Source: Macrostomum hystrix (lineage: Eukaryota > Platyhelminthes > Macrostomidae). From it: a stretch of DNA of 64,000 nt. This document shows positions 33,001 to 43,500 of this stretch, one piece after another. Numbering within the stretch: the stretch's first letter is position 1; the number at the start of each line of letters is the position of its first letter. The DNA is taken from the NCBI GenBank assembly GCA_950097015.1, contig CATNEN010000038.1, positions 14,626,001 to 14,690,000 of the forward strand, given 5' to 3'. Position numbers and translations under genes: made by a program. The notes under the pieces are model-generated. The model was not told where the DNA came from. It ran no database searches and saw only the letters and a program-made list of their open reading frames with translations.

Positions 33001-36000
33001 GGAGAAACATGAGGAGCCTGAAGAGAAGCATGAAGAGCCTGAAGAGAAATTGGAGGAGCCTGAGGAGACACTGGAAGAGCCTGATGCAAAGCAAGAAAAG
33101 CCTGAAGAGAACCAAGACGAGCCTGAAGAGAATCAAGAAGAGCCTGAAGAGAAGCATGGAGAGCCTGAGGAGAAACAGGAGGAGCCTGAAGAGAGGCCTG
33201 AAGAGGCTGATGCGAAACAAGAAGAGCCTGAGGAGAAGCAATATCAACCTGAAGAGAAACATGAAGAGTCTGAGGAGAAGCAGGAACAGACTGAGAAAAA
33301 GCAAGAGGAAACTGAGGATAGACGGAATGAGCCTGAAGAGAAGCAAGAAAAGCCTAAAGATAACCTGGAACACCCTGAAGAGCGTGAAAAGAGGCAGTAT
33401 GAGCTTGAAGCAAAGCCTGATGAGTCTGAAGAGAAGCAGAAAGACACTGAAGAGCAGCCTGAAGAGGGGCAGAAAGACACTGAAGAGCAGCCTGAAGAGG
33501 GGCAGAAAGACACTGAAGAGCAGCCTGAAGAGGGACAGAAAGACGCTGAAGAGCAGCCTGAAGAGGGACAGAAAGACGCTGAAGAGCAGCCTGAAGAGGG
33601 GCAGAAGGACGCTGAAGAGCAGCCTGAAGAGGGGCAGAAGGACGCTGAAGAGCAGCCTGAAGAGGGGCAGAAAGACACTGAAGAGCAGCCTGAAGAGGGA
33701 CAGAAAGACGCTGAAGAGCAGCCTGAAGAGGGGCAGAAAGACGCTGAAGAGCAGCCTGAAGAGGGGCAGAAAGACGCAGAAGAGCAGCCTGAAGAGGGGC
33801 AGAAAGACGCTGAAGAGCAGCCTGAAGAGGGGCAGAAAGACGCTGAAGAGCAGCCTGAAGAGGGACAGAAAGACGCTGAAGAGCAGCCTGAAGAGGGGCA
33901 GAAAGACACTGAAGAGCAGCCTGAAGAGGGACAGAAAGACGCTGAAGAGCAGCCTGAAGAGGGGCAGAAAGACGCAGAAGAGCAGCCTGAAGAGGGGCAG
34001 AAAGACGCTGAAGAGCAGCCTGAAGAGGGGCAGAAGGACGCTGAAGAGCAGCCTGAAGAGGGACAGAAAGACGCTGAAGAGCAGCCTGAAGAGGGGCAGA
34101 AAGACACTGAAGAGCAGCCTGAAGAGGGACAGAAAGACGCTGAAGAGCAGCCTGAAGAGGGGCAGAAAGACGCAGAAGAGCAGCCTGAAGAGGGGCAGAA
34201 AGACGCTGAAGAGCAGCCTGAAGAGGGACAGAAAGACGCTGAAGAGCAGCCTGAAGAGGGGCAGAAAGACGCAGAAGAGCAGCCTGAAGAGGGGCAGAAA
34301 GACGCTGAAGAGCAGCCTGAAGAGGGACAGAAAGACGCTGAAGAGCAGCCTGAAGAGGGACAGAAAGACGCTGAAGAGCAGCCTGAAGAGGGGCAGAAGG
34401 ACGCTGAAGAGCAGCCTGAAGAGGGGCAGAAGGACGCTGAAGAGCAGCCTGAAGAGGGGCAGAAAGACACTGAAGAGCAGCCTGAAGAGGGACAGAAAGA
34501 CGCTGAAGAGCAGCCTGAAGAGGGGCAGAAAGACGCAGAAGAGCAGCCTGAAGAGGGGCAGAAAGACGCTGAAGAGCAGCCTGAAGAGGGGCAGAAAGAC
34601 GCTGAAGAGCAGCCTGAAGAGGGACAGAAAGACGCTGAAGAGCAGCCTGAAGAGGGGCAGAAAGACACTGAAGAGCAGCCTGAAGAGGGACAGAAAGACG
34701 CTGAAGAGCAGCCTGAAGAGGGGCAGAAAGACGCAGAAGAGCAGCCTGAAGAGGGGCAGAAAGACGCTGAAGAGCAGCCTGAAGAGGGGCAGAAGGACGC
34801 TGAAGAGCAGCCTGAAGAGGGACAGAAAGACGCTGAAGAGCAGCCTGAAGAGGGGCAGAAAGACGCAGAAGAGCAGCCTGAAGAGGGGCAGAAAGACGCT
34901 GAAGAGCAGCCTGAAGAGGGGCAGAAGGACGCTGAAGAGCAGCCTGAAGAGGGACAGAAAGACACTGAAGAGCAGCCTGAAGAGGGGCAGAAAGACACTG
35001 AAGAGCAGCCTGAAGAGGGACAGAAAGACGCTGAAGAGCAGCCTGAAGAGGGGCAGAAAGACGCAGAAGAGCAGCCTGAAGAGGGGCAGAAAGACGCTGA
35101 AGAGCAGCCTGAAGAGGGGCAGAAGGACGCTGAAGAGCAGCCTGAAGAGGGACAGAAAGACACTGAAGAGCAGCCTGAAGAGGGGCAGAAAGACGCAGAA
35201 GAGCAGCCTGAAGAGGGACAGAAAGACGCTGAAGAGCAGCCTGAAGAGGGACAGAAAGACACTGAAGAGCAGCCTGAAGAGGGACAGAAAGACGCTGAAG
35301 AGCAGCCTGAAGAGGGACAGAAAGACGCTGAAGAGCAGCCTGAAGAGGGGCAGAAAGACGCAGAAGAGCAGCCTGAAGAGGGGCAGAAAGACGCTGAAGA
35401 GCAGCCTGAAGAGGGGCAGAAGGACGCTGAAGAGCAGCCTGAAGAGGGACAGAAAGACGCTGAAGAGCAGCCTGAAGAGGGACAGAAAGACGCTGAAGAG
35501 CAGCCTGAAGAGGGACAGAAAGACACTGAAGAGCAGCCTGAAGAGGGACAGAAAGACGCTGAAGAGCAGCCTGAAGAGGGGCTGAAAGACGCTGAAGAGC
35601 AGCCTGAAGAGAAGCTTGAAGATTCTGAGGAGAAGCAGGATGAGCCTGAAGAGAAACGGGAAAAGGCTAAAGAGAATTCTGGAGTAGAGGAAGGGACTCC
35701 TAAGGTATCTGAGTCGAAGCTGAGCCACATTGAGCCTGAGTCTCAGCGATTGTCTTTCGGTTCGGTGAGCGACTCAGCTAAAACTCAAAATCAGCTTGAG
35801 GTAAATCGATTAAATTTAAGTCGCTTTTTTATTTCCGAACCGCGGATTCGCAAGTTTTCCTTTGCGTAAATGTGCAAAATTAGCAGCTGAGCTTTCCTGC
35901 GCCAGTCGTGGTTGCTTTTCGATGTCAAGTTTTTTCGTTCCAGTCAATTCAGTTAAAGATGTACGTCAAATAAAATGCATAACAATGAAAGCAGTGTTTT

Positions 36001-36606
36001 GATTGTGCTAATACTACTCAAAGCTTCTATTAGCTTCACCAAGGAAGATTTTAAAGATTTTGAAATCAAACTTATATAGAGTTCTCGCAATGACTATGTT
36101 AAACAGAAATTTACGCCGTGCTTTGTTGATGTTGTTAAAATGAGTTTAGTAATTTCAGAATACAGTTTTAATTTGAGTTTTTGTTGATTAACATTTTTAT
36201 TTATTCTTATGCTTTGTTTTGTGTTTGCTTTTTTTTTAAAATGTATTTAGAATTGTTTATTTCATGAATATAATTATTCATAATTAACCATTTACGCGAC
36301 TGGAAGCCAAAGCAATCGAAATGACTTACAAAATCGTCTCAGATCTACTTTACTTACTCTTCGTGTTGTTTCAGTCCAGGTTATTTCGCCGATAAACTTT
36401 TCGTTGCACCAAGAAACATTTTGTTCGTTTAATTAAGACTTGACAATTTAGATCTATTTTTGTTACGACAGGTTTCGAAGGCTGAACAGCTGCCTCAAAA
36501 GGACGATGATGAAAACAACGCGCCTGTGACAGTGACTGCGGATCATTCGGCTGACTCAGCCGACGGTCGAGGAGCGGAGAATGTGCTGGAAAATCAAGAC
36601 TGGTAA
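23509..36606 (+). CDS. IQ-motif protein with giant acidic repeat region (neuromodulin/igloo-like), spliced
   Basis: Seven coding exons, all joined in phase 0: 23509-24045, 25755-25850, 26434-26769, 28942-29031, 30780-30917, 31160-35800 and 36472-36606, giving about 1990 residues. Residues 1-179 start MPFGCFGKRKR, a basic N-terminus with one cysteine that could be lipid-modified. Exon 3 carries two IQ-like motifs, each preceded by the same acidic DIDLNDP box, a layout resembling neuromodulin/igloo calmodulin-binding proteins. Exon 6 is a 1547-codon acidic repeat region. It has no membrane span or signal peptide, so it is probably cytosolic or cortical. Weak points: exon 6 could belong to a separate transcript starting at ATG 31193, and the final stop overlaps a strong donor. 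Confidence 0.7.
24092..24396 (-). mobile_element. SINE family A, near-complete copy with tRNA-like head
   Basis: In reverse orientation the tRNA-like head shows an A-box (GGCAGAGCGG) and a B-box (GCTCGATTCCGCGG). The body and the 3' end, complementary to CTGCGGGCAATGGCACAT, follow. It is diverged, with an internal change near the GACAACTGACAACG segment. Confidence 0.85.
24440..24526 (+). mobile_element. SINE family B 3' fragment
   Basis: It contains CCAGTCCATGGATTGAACAG CCGTACGC and GCCGCACAATA, the 3' signature of family B, directly next to the family A copy. Confidence 0.7.
25208..25535. repeat. 16-bp minisatellite (same monomer as the MITE array at 43.4 kb)
   Basis: About 20 copies of GAGATGAGACAGGGGA with variants CATGGTC and AGGGTA. 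The reverse complement, TCCCCTGTCTCATCTC, is the unit of the array inside the hAT MITE at 43293-44140. The minus frames of 159, 140 and 85 codons over it (ISPLSHLSPVSSLPCL-like) are repeat artefacts. Confidence 0.95.
25755..25850 (+). CDS. Exon 2 of gene 2
   Basis: A 32-codon exon (KLLDGVEQDS... EKPVA) with acceptor TTTTTTTAG and donor GTAAGG, phase 0. It is acidic, without a known domain. Confidence 0.6.
25851..26433. other. Intron 2 of gene 2
   Basis: AT-rich unique sequence, nothing recognised. Confidence 0.45.
26434..26769 (+). CDS. Exon 3 of gene 2: two IQ-like motifs
   Basis: A 112-codon exon, acceptor TTTTTTACAG, donor GTAGAT, phase 0. Two near-identical blocks, DIDLNDPDVQAAAAKIQKGW and DIDLNDPEVQAAAAKIQKGW, are each followed by G-(S/N)-R-(R/K). 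They sit about 60 residues apart, separated by a Gln run and an acidic linker. The layout matches IQ motifs, but the usual RG at positions 7-8 is replaced by WG, so calmodulin binding may be altered. The duplication is internal to the exon. Confidence 0.8.
26835..27785. repeat. 40-bp minisatellite in intron 3 of gene 2
   Basis: About 24 copies of a 40-bp unit: GGTAGATTGGTCATTGGGAT, then TCGAATATTCGGTTGTGGTA. It has single-base variants (ATTAGG, ATTGGG for ATTCGG, GGAAG for GGTAG) and shorter, older-looking units at both edges that carry GTCATTATA. The array starts about 65 bp after the donor of exon 3. Confidence 0.95.
27786..28941. other. AT-rich 3' half of intron 3
   Basis: Unique AT-rich intron sequence with poly-A and poly-T runs. 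No exon or mobile element recognised. Confidence 0.45.
28942..29031 (+). CDS. Exon 4 of gene 2
   Basis: A 30-codon exon (VDNASTDNANETVAVEAGAE... SKEQ), acceptor ATTCCGCAG, donor GTGAGA, phase 0. It is Ala/Glu-rich and acidic. The open frame running on from it to 29883 is intron read-through into the adjacent tandem array. Confidence 0.65.
29058..30770. repeat. Mixed 17/19-bp minisatellite in intron 4 of gene 2
   Basis: About 95 units of two related lengths: TCATCACACAGTCACCAAC (19 bp) and TCACCACAGTCACCAAT (17 bp), with TCATCGCACAG variants. Segments of several hundred bases recur in the same order of unit types (compare 29360-29720 with 29950-30320), so large blocks were duplicated. It fills the whole intron from 26 bp after the donor to within about 10 bp of the next acceptor. 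Confidence 0.96.
30780..30917 (+). CDS. Exon 5 of gene 2
   Basis: A 46-codon exon (ESVQAASAAESQ... CEAENK), acceptor TTTCTCTACAG, donor GTATGG, phase 0. It is acidic and of low complexity. Confidence 0.65.
31160..35800 (+). CDS. Exon 6 of gene 2: 1547-codon acidic repeat exon
   Basis: Open in frame from an acceptor GGTTGCAG at 31159 to a donor GTAAAT after CTTGAG, phase 0 at both ends. The first about 85 residues are non-repetitive (LAHTVDRQPSTMSEPVEDEF...). Next come about 45 copies of an 11-residue EVAVEKPEEEE-type unit with a few 10-residue copies (about 31460-32925), 18 heptads of the EEPEEKH type (about 32990-33400), and about 65 copies of the 11-residue GQKDAEEQPEE unit (about 33430-35610). 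A non-repetitive tail of about 60 residues follows. The composition is strongly Glu-rich. An alternative reading is a separate gene starting at ATG 31193. Confidence 0.75.
31455..32925 (+). repeat. Coding 33-bp repeat, block 1 (EVAVEKPEEEE)
   Basis: Tandem 33-bp units encode an 11-residue acidic repeat with variants VQKPEE, IDQPEE, EKQEEE and DEKQEEE. A few units are 30 bp and lack one Glu codon. Deletions and insertions are always multiples of three, which is evidence of selection on the frame. Confidence 0.93.
33430..35610 (+). repeat. Coding 33-bp repeat, block 2 (GQKDAEEQPEE)
   Basis: About 65 units of 33 bp encode an 11-residue repeat. Most differences are silent or change only Ala/Thr at one position (KDAEE versus KDTEE), plus gaGGGAcag versus gaGGGGcag and GCT versus GCA. 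Because the unit lacks stops in most frames, long shadow frames appear in one other plus frame (880 codons) and two minus frames (924 and 828 codons). Confidence 0.95.
35801..36471. other. Intron 6 of gene 2
   Basis: AT-rich intronic sequence, nothing recognised. Confidence 0.45.
36472..36606 (+). CDS. Terminal exon of gene 2
   Basis: A 44-codon exon (VSKAEQLPQKDDDE... ENVLENQDW) after GTTACGACAG, phase 0, ending with TAA at 36604-36606. The stop overlaps a strong donor (CTG|GTAAGT at 36603), so this could instead be an internal exon with a downstream exon I cannot find. Confidence 0.6.
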   Translation, partial: VSKAEQLPQKDDDENNAPVTVTADHSADSADGRGAENVLENQDW

Positions 36607-39600
36607 GTCTTAGTAGAGATTAACAGTCAGGAGTCAATTCAGATAGTCTTGCAGTCTATTCTGACACTTTGTAAACTAGCGTTTAGGACATTCTTTTCTT
36701 TCATGGAGGATGCAGGCGTAAACCTTCTTTGCTTTACTGTCCATGGCATGAAAGCTAGCTCGATCCATAAGTTTAATTTCGACATCCCCTCTGAACTACC
36801 AAGCTCGCAATGAGTCGTACAGTTCTTTATCCTAGCCCATAGCAAGCCATCATATACACAGCTTTCGTGTACGCGTTTCAGATCCAAACCAGCTTGCTGA
36901 AAAACAACAATTAGAATCGCCACAAGTGTTTGGTGTGATTCGACGAACTAAAAACTGAAAAACTCTGTCAGCATTGTCAATGTGAACTCTGAATTTAGTT
37001 TCACACATAAATATACACACCGTTAGTCATTGTGTACTGTAAAGATTTATATCTCATGACAAATCTGCCTAGACACAGTTCCGGTTTAGGCTCCAACTTT
37101 ATATTACCTTGCTTTTTTCCTCGATATTCTAATGCATCGTCGCCCGCGCTTTGTAGCTGCCAAGAGCTTTTTGCAGTTGTTCGTACACACTATATTGAAG
37201 AATTATTTCAAGTGATATCGTGACGCACTTTTAATAAAAGTAAAACAAATACTATATATGTATATTTATTTATTTGACAGTTCACAGCACTCCATTTGCT
37301 TATACGTCCTAGTTTGTTATTCATAATGAAAAAACAATGCTTGCCCTAAACCTATACCAATAATACTGCTATTGATTTTCACTCGTAGGCAGAGAACTAT
37401 GAAATTCGCTAGACTAGCTTGTAATATTTTTGATTATTTTAAGTTGTCGAGTTTACTTTTTGCGGGTACCATCTAACTCTATAGTTTTTTGCGACACATT
37501 GCAGTTATTTTTTTAACGATAATTAACTAGAATTAAAAAAGATCATTTTTCTTATCATACGCATAACACGCATATCTCCCCATATATGTACGAGTATGTA
37601 AACTCGTAAATTTATGGCGAAATTCGGTCAATTTTAAATAGTTGAAAGTCGAATTTCGACTTCGTATTGAACAATATTTAAAATACTTGCTTCGTAGATT
37701 CTGATAGCACATTACGTCCAATCCATATCATAAATGATAACTATCCTTATTGTGTTTGAATTAAAAGCAACTTCGTTATGCTTCTTATTAAATATTCCAT
37801 TGTTAAATATTTAAATCGTTGTTTTCTTGTATTAGCTAGACTGTCGATTTTACGATTGCAAATCACTGCAGGCCCGTCGGTTTTAAAGCAAATGTACTGT
37901 CACCTAAAAGGGGGTTTCTTTTACAAGTCCATATATACTAAACTTTTAGTAAGGCACTAGATGTTGATACTTAAAGAAGGGGGCTTACGTAAAACGATGC
38001 TTAAACGGACAATTTTAACACTTAATTTTAATTTTAATACTTAGCTGCCCTGTTCTTCAACCGAATTTACTCTTTTTAGCTATTTTAACAAACGTTGAAA
38101 AAAATAAAATATTATTTAAAATGTAATTTCTAGTTTATTACGCCTCAAATTTCGCCGCTTTATGCCTTATAGTCTGCCTTTGTAGAACTATTTATACTTA
38201 AAAACCTGTAAAAGAACATATTTTTTGCTCTGATGCGCACCTTTTCAAATTCTAAATGAGTCTACCTATTTCTAGATTTGTGAACGCTATTCATGTATTT
38301 ATTGATTTTTGAGAAAAGAAGCCTTGGAGAGAAAAACAGTATGTGCAGCAATGCAAACTTTTATCCATTATCCTGATATTCCTCTTAGCATTCGTCTCGC
38401 TAACTGAATTAAATGAGACTGTTACCAACATCAAAAACACAATGCAAATATTAAGTTGTGAAAATACAAGTAACCCCTTTCCTTTTTGTTATAGCTAAAT
38501 TAGTTTTATGCTAATTCAGATTTTGTCATCAAGCATTGCTCCCAAAGTTGCACTGCATGCGATCTATTTTGGCAGACCTATTTTAAAAACTTAATTTGTA
38601 TGTCTCTATTTCATTAGACCTTTTCTTGACATATGCTTCAAATATGGGGACGGAGAAAGTTTAAAATATAAGCTCGTCGGAAAAGCTATATGCGCAATAT
38701 CAAGTCATAGTTCATAAAGCTTGTATCGCGAACGCCTTGCAGTCATTATCCAACGCTTTGAATGAATTAATTTAATTTCATTTCATCGTCGAGTTATGAT
38801 GCTGATAATGTGTTACTAGAGTGCAACGAATAAAAATAGAATAGCTAACAACAAATGGGTTTACACATCCAACTAAATCCTATGAGGGCTACGACCTTAG
38901 GACATTATACTTCTTTATTTATAAAGACTTTTAACAAAAATGACAGACAATCTTCTGCTAACACAGCACAGGTTTTGTAAAGCATTTTTAAGCGAAGAAG
39001 AGAATTCTAATTCTAATATGCAACTGATTTCTTATTAATTATAAAAGTAGAAACTGTACTTAATTGAAGATTTCACAATGCGCGCGAATTAAAGTACAAC
39101 ATAGATTCGATTGGATTTCATCCGTACAGGAATTAGTTACGAGCACTTATGAACTGTTTTGATATTTATTTAGAGCAACGATAAGTACAGATTACCTAAA
39201 TAATTAGCCGATAACAATAACTTTAACTGCATGTAACACAAAATACAGACAAGCAGAAAGACGTACAGACGGATAAGACAGAATGCCGACCTCCCAACAT
39301 TATGTTCAGAAGAGGTTACGTTGAAAAACACAAGCTAATTAATATTAAAAGCATTTTCTTGATCTTGATTACAATACATGCAAATTGTCCCTTCAAGAAG
39401 GAAAACACATTAAATGTGTAAGCTAGCCATTTATTAACTAACCATAAAAAATTATATTTTAGGAATAATTAAAATGTATTTAGAAACGTGAGGGTGTTCT
39501 GTTACAATGAGTTGTCAACAGAGATTAGCTATCCTCACGATTTTTATTCACAAAGCACAGAATTTTCAATTGTTACATTAAAGGCAAATGAAATACTGAA

Positions 39601-39630
39601 ACTGACTACCGATATTATTTAAATATTGAA
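36607..39630. other. 3' flank between convergent genes 2 and 3
   Basis: About 3 kb of AT-rich DNA without a credible exon on either strand. It probably includes the 3' untranslated regions. An AATAAA at 37233-37238 is one candidate polyadenylation signal for gene 2. The small frames at 36639-36923, 37032-37223 and 37533-37960 are featureless. Confidence 0.4.
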
Positions 39631-39638
39631 CAGACCGA

Positions 39639-40128
39639 CAGTGGCGCAACCAGGTTTTGCCTTAGGGGGGGCGGTCTTTGCGTACATTGCCCTTTGGGTA
39701 CATTGCCCTTTGCGTACATTCCCCTTTGCGTACATTGCCCTTTGCGTACATTGCCCTTTGCGTACATTACCCTTTGCGTACATTGCCCCGCGGGTCGAAG
39801 GGAGCGGCCGCCAGGTGGAGCGCGCTCTGTTTCGCGGTTTTCGCCCATCATTCCTGGGCCAATTTCAAGGGCCGGTAGGGTAGGGCCCAGACGATTTAAA
39901 AGGTTTAAAAAATCAGAACGCACGCACGATTATAATGAAAGCTTGAAAATTAATATATTACCAATGGTCTTGGACTTGGTCTTTGGTCTATGTACGTTGG
40001 ACTTGGGGGACAGGGAATGAGATAAGGTAATAAATTAAGAAGCGTCTTGGCTTGCCCTTTGCGTACATTGCCCCCGCGGGACGAAGGGGGGGCGGCCGCC
40101 ACCCCCGCCCCCCCTGGTTGCGCCACTG
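39639..40128. mobile_element. hAT-type MITE with 16-bp terminal inverted repeats
   Basis: A 490-bp non-autonomous element. The ends are perfect 16-bp inverted repeats, CAGTGGCGCAACCAGG at 39639-39654 and its complement at 40113-40128. Perfect 8-bp target duplications, CAGACCGA, lie at 39631-39638 and 40129-40136. CAG...CTG termini plus 8-bp duplications identify the hAT superfamily. Inside are about seven copies of a 16-bp unit, CCCTTTGCGTACATTG, at about 39675-39787 and one further copy at about 40055. Each group is followed by a similar CCGCGGG...GCGGCCGCC block. No transposase remains. Confidence 0.95.
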
Positions 40129-40252
40129 CAGACCGATGACATGAGAGGAAAATTATCGTGACAACTTGAGAAGTTATCCGCAAAATACTTCAATAATTGG
40201 ATTTAATAGAAACGATCGGTTTCCGTGATTCTGTAGTGCAAGCATAAACTGT

Positions 40253-40596
40253 CTACTGCAAGTAGGGACTGTCGATTCTGCCAGAAGGCGGAGGCGGCGG
40301 CGGCGGCTCATTCGGCGGCGGCGGCGGAGTGAAAGTCAACGGCAGAGAGGCGCCCGAAGGTGTCGGGCGAGAATAATCGGTGAGACCTCGAATTCTGGGT
40401 GGCTGCAGCTGCTGTTGTTGCAGATGCTGGTAGGGAAAATTAGAAATTTGCTGCTGGGCTGATACGGAACTAGCAGAGCGTTGCAGAGTGGAGCGCGACT
40501 GCTGCTGCTGGTAAGACTGAGGCTGCGAAGACGGCGGAGGCGGCGGTCTGAAGTAGTTCTGCAGCATGAGCTCCTCCGGGCGTTCGTAGACGTCAC
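40253..40596 (-). CDS. Last exon of receptor: Pro/Gln-rich C-terminus
   Basis: Acceptor AAATAAAAG, phase 1, stop TAG. It encodes a tail with YERPEELMLQNYFRPPPPPS, several Gln runs, and two proline runs near the end (FTPPPPPNEPPPPPPP). Proline runs of this kind are candidate SH3 or EVH1/profilin ligands. The final residues are DSPYLQ. Confidence 0.75.
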
Positions 40597-43500
40597 CTTT
40601 TATTTGTTAAAGAAATAAATGGAATAAAAAAAGTAAATTTCACGGTCCCAAAGCACTTTACGTCAGTCTAACCCGTCAATGAACTCAAGCGCTTCACGCA
40701 TGAAAATCCTCACCATTGATCCTAGTCTGGGACAAGTACATTTGTCTCTGCTGCAGCTGAGCAGGAGTCAGCCCCGGCTGCGGTGGCGGCGGAGGCTGCT
40801 GCAACTTCATCATCGGCGCAACTAGCAGCTCAGAGCCGCCGATGCCAGAATTGTTTAGCGCGGCGGTTGTGGCGCGCCTTGGGCGTCGCTTCTTTCGCTG
40901 CTGCGGCTGCGATGACTGCTGCTGCTGCTGCTGCTGATGCTGCTGATGCAGTCTGGGTCGGCTACCAAAGTTGTCCAACGTGGCGCTAGTATAAAATCGA
41001 CCGCCGCCATCGACTCCGCCGTAGACAGATTCGAAGTCGGGCTCGACATCGTCGCAGTCGCTGTCGCCACCGCCGCTTGGTGGCTGGCGATAAGCTCCGT
41101 ACGGGCTGGCAGCTTCGGGGTAAAGCAACGGGTTCATTTGCTGCTGCTGCTTCTGATAATAATAATTTGGCTGCTGCATTTGCTGCTGCTGCATCTGGTA
41201 GTAGTGCTGAAGAGGCGACGAATGCTGCTGCTGGTGCTGAAGCAGGGGCACAACACCGCTTCTTAGAGAGGCGTACTGTCCGTTAGGCGGCGGTCGATAT
41301 CCAACTAGAGGCGGCAGCGGCGGCGGCGGGGTCTGGTAGTGACCAAGCTTCGGCGTTGCCATGGCGCTGCCTGGCGCGGGATAGGCGCTTGACTTCAGCA
41401 GAGTCCCAGAGTCCATCGGCGGCGGGAACCCCGGCGGCAGGTGCGAAGCTGCGCAGTGAAGATTAGGAGGGGAACGAAGAGAATATAACAGGTGCGCTTT
41501 GACTGCCTACTCTAGTACTGTATGTGCCTACTCTAGTACTGTATGTGTCTACTCTAGTACTGTCATTGTTTACTCTAGTACAGTCACTGTCTTCTCTAGT
41601 ACTGTTACTGTTTACTCTAGTACTGTGACCGTATACTCCCGTACTGTCACTGTATACTTTCGTACTGACACTGGATATTCTAGTACTGTCACTGTATACT
41701 CTCGTACTGTCACTGGATATTCTAGTACTGTCACTGTATACTCTCGTACTGTCACTGGATATTCTAGTACTGTCACTGTATACTCTCGTACTGTCACTGG
41801 ATATTCTAGTACTGTCACTGTATACTCTCGTACTGTCACTGGATATTCTAGTACTGTCACTGTATACTCTCGTACTGTCACTGGATATTCTAGTACTGTC
41901 ACTGTATACTCTCGTACTGTCACTGGATATTCTAGTACTGTCACTGTATACTCTCGTACTGTCACTGGATATTCTAGTACTCTCACTGTATACTCTCGTA
42001 CTGTCACTGTATATGCGAGCACTGTTGCTAATTATAAGAGCCAGTTGCGACACAAGCACAAAACAACAAAGGAATTTAAAGTAGCCAGGAAGTTTTCAAA
42101 AGGTACTAAAGATACCAACACTCTCGTAACATATGCTCTGGTCAAGCTCTGGACATGGAAAGTTATTATAATAACAAAATTAGTTTTCTAATTAACTAGG
42201 TGTCCACAACAATGAGTAACAAAGATCAAAGAATCGAAGATTAAGCTCTAGATTAAGAACAGCTAGGCTAATTTACAATATAAAACATTAACTACAGCGT
42301 ACATGAAATAATGCCGAAAAAAAATAATATAATGTCCTGTTTAAAGTGTCGCTTTTAAATTTCAAAACTATCTTTTTAGGGAGGTGAAACTACAGGTCGA
42401 CACAGCTGAGCCATCTGTGTGAGCTAAAGCGAATTGGGAAGTATTGTCGAACGAGAAAAAAAGATTCGAACTCCCGACCTCTAGGTTAGAAGTGGAAATC
42501 TTTCCGCAACTATCGAATTTAAAGTTTGAAACGACAATATTCCGAAACCAACACTGTGTGGGGTAGATGATTCTTACCATAAGTAATATTATTACTCCAA
42601 GAGTCATCTGTGAGGATAATATAGAAATTCAAATGAATACATTGCTTATAAAATGAAAAACAAGAATAGCAAAATTGAGAACAAGCCACTCACTGGGTAG
42701 ATGCGACCGGCGCATTTTATTCCGTCGCCTATAACGACGGAGCAGGCAGAGGCTGAGCAGGGCCATGCCGACTATCAGCAGGAGGGCGGCCAGACAGCCG
42801 ACAATCAGCAGCAGCAGCACGGTCCGGCTGGAGCCAGAGTCCTCCGGCAACTCTTTGTTGCCGCCGACGTTCCTGTCCCGGTTGACATCGGGCGCAGATC
42901 GAGCCGGAAGTCGCATTGTCGCAGCGGCGCTATCGGGTGAGCGCAGCAGGCCCTCGTCCGAGTCCGCGTTGGCGCCAAATTCTAGCGCAGCGTACATGCG
43001 CAGAGTGTACACAAAGCCCGGTTGCAGGTCGTAGAAATAATATTGCCTAGCGGAGCCATTGTCCACTCGGTACTTGGTGTACTGGTTGCTGCCGTTTTCT
43101 AGCTGGCGCCTAGCCCAGATGACGAAGCCGACGGCGGCAGCGTGTGACGAAGCATCGTAGGTCCATTTCAACGGCTCCTCCAAGCTGCGCCTTGGCACAC
43201 CCGTTATCTGGTAGCGGAGTGCGTATATTCTTGATAATTGAACTTATGTTGCGCTGCAGAAATTGCGGAAGTTTATAACGTAGTGTTTAAAGCAGGGGTC
43301 GGCAAACTCCGACCCGTGGGCCAGATGCGGCCCTCGAAGCTCCCAAATACGGCCCGTTGCCCCTTCCCACACCCACAGTATCCTTTTTCATCTCTCCCGT
43401 GTCTCATCTCTCCCCTGTCTCATCTCTCCCGTGTCTCATCTCTCCCGTGTCTCATCTCTCCCCTGTCTCATCTCTCCGGTGTCTCATCTCTCCCGTGTCT

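Noticed and set aside
32943-35730. Long frames in other phases over exon 6 (880 plus; 924 and 828 minus)
   Set aside because: Shadows of the 33-bp coding repeats. The acidic frame is the one that continues into unique sequence with matching splice phases at both ends.
42450-42500. tRNA gene on the minus strand
   Set aside because: Only a B-box-like GATTCGAACTCCCG complement is present; no A-box at the right distance and no cloverleaf.
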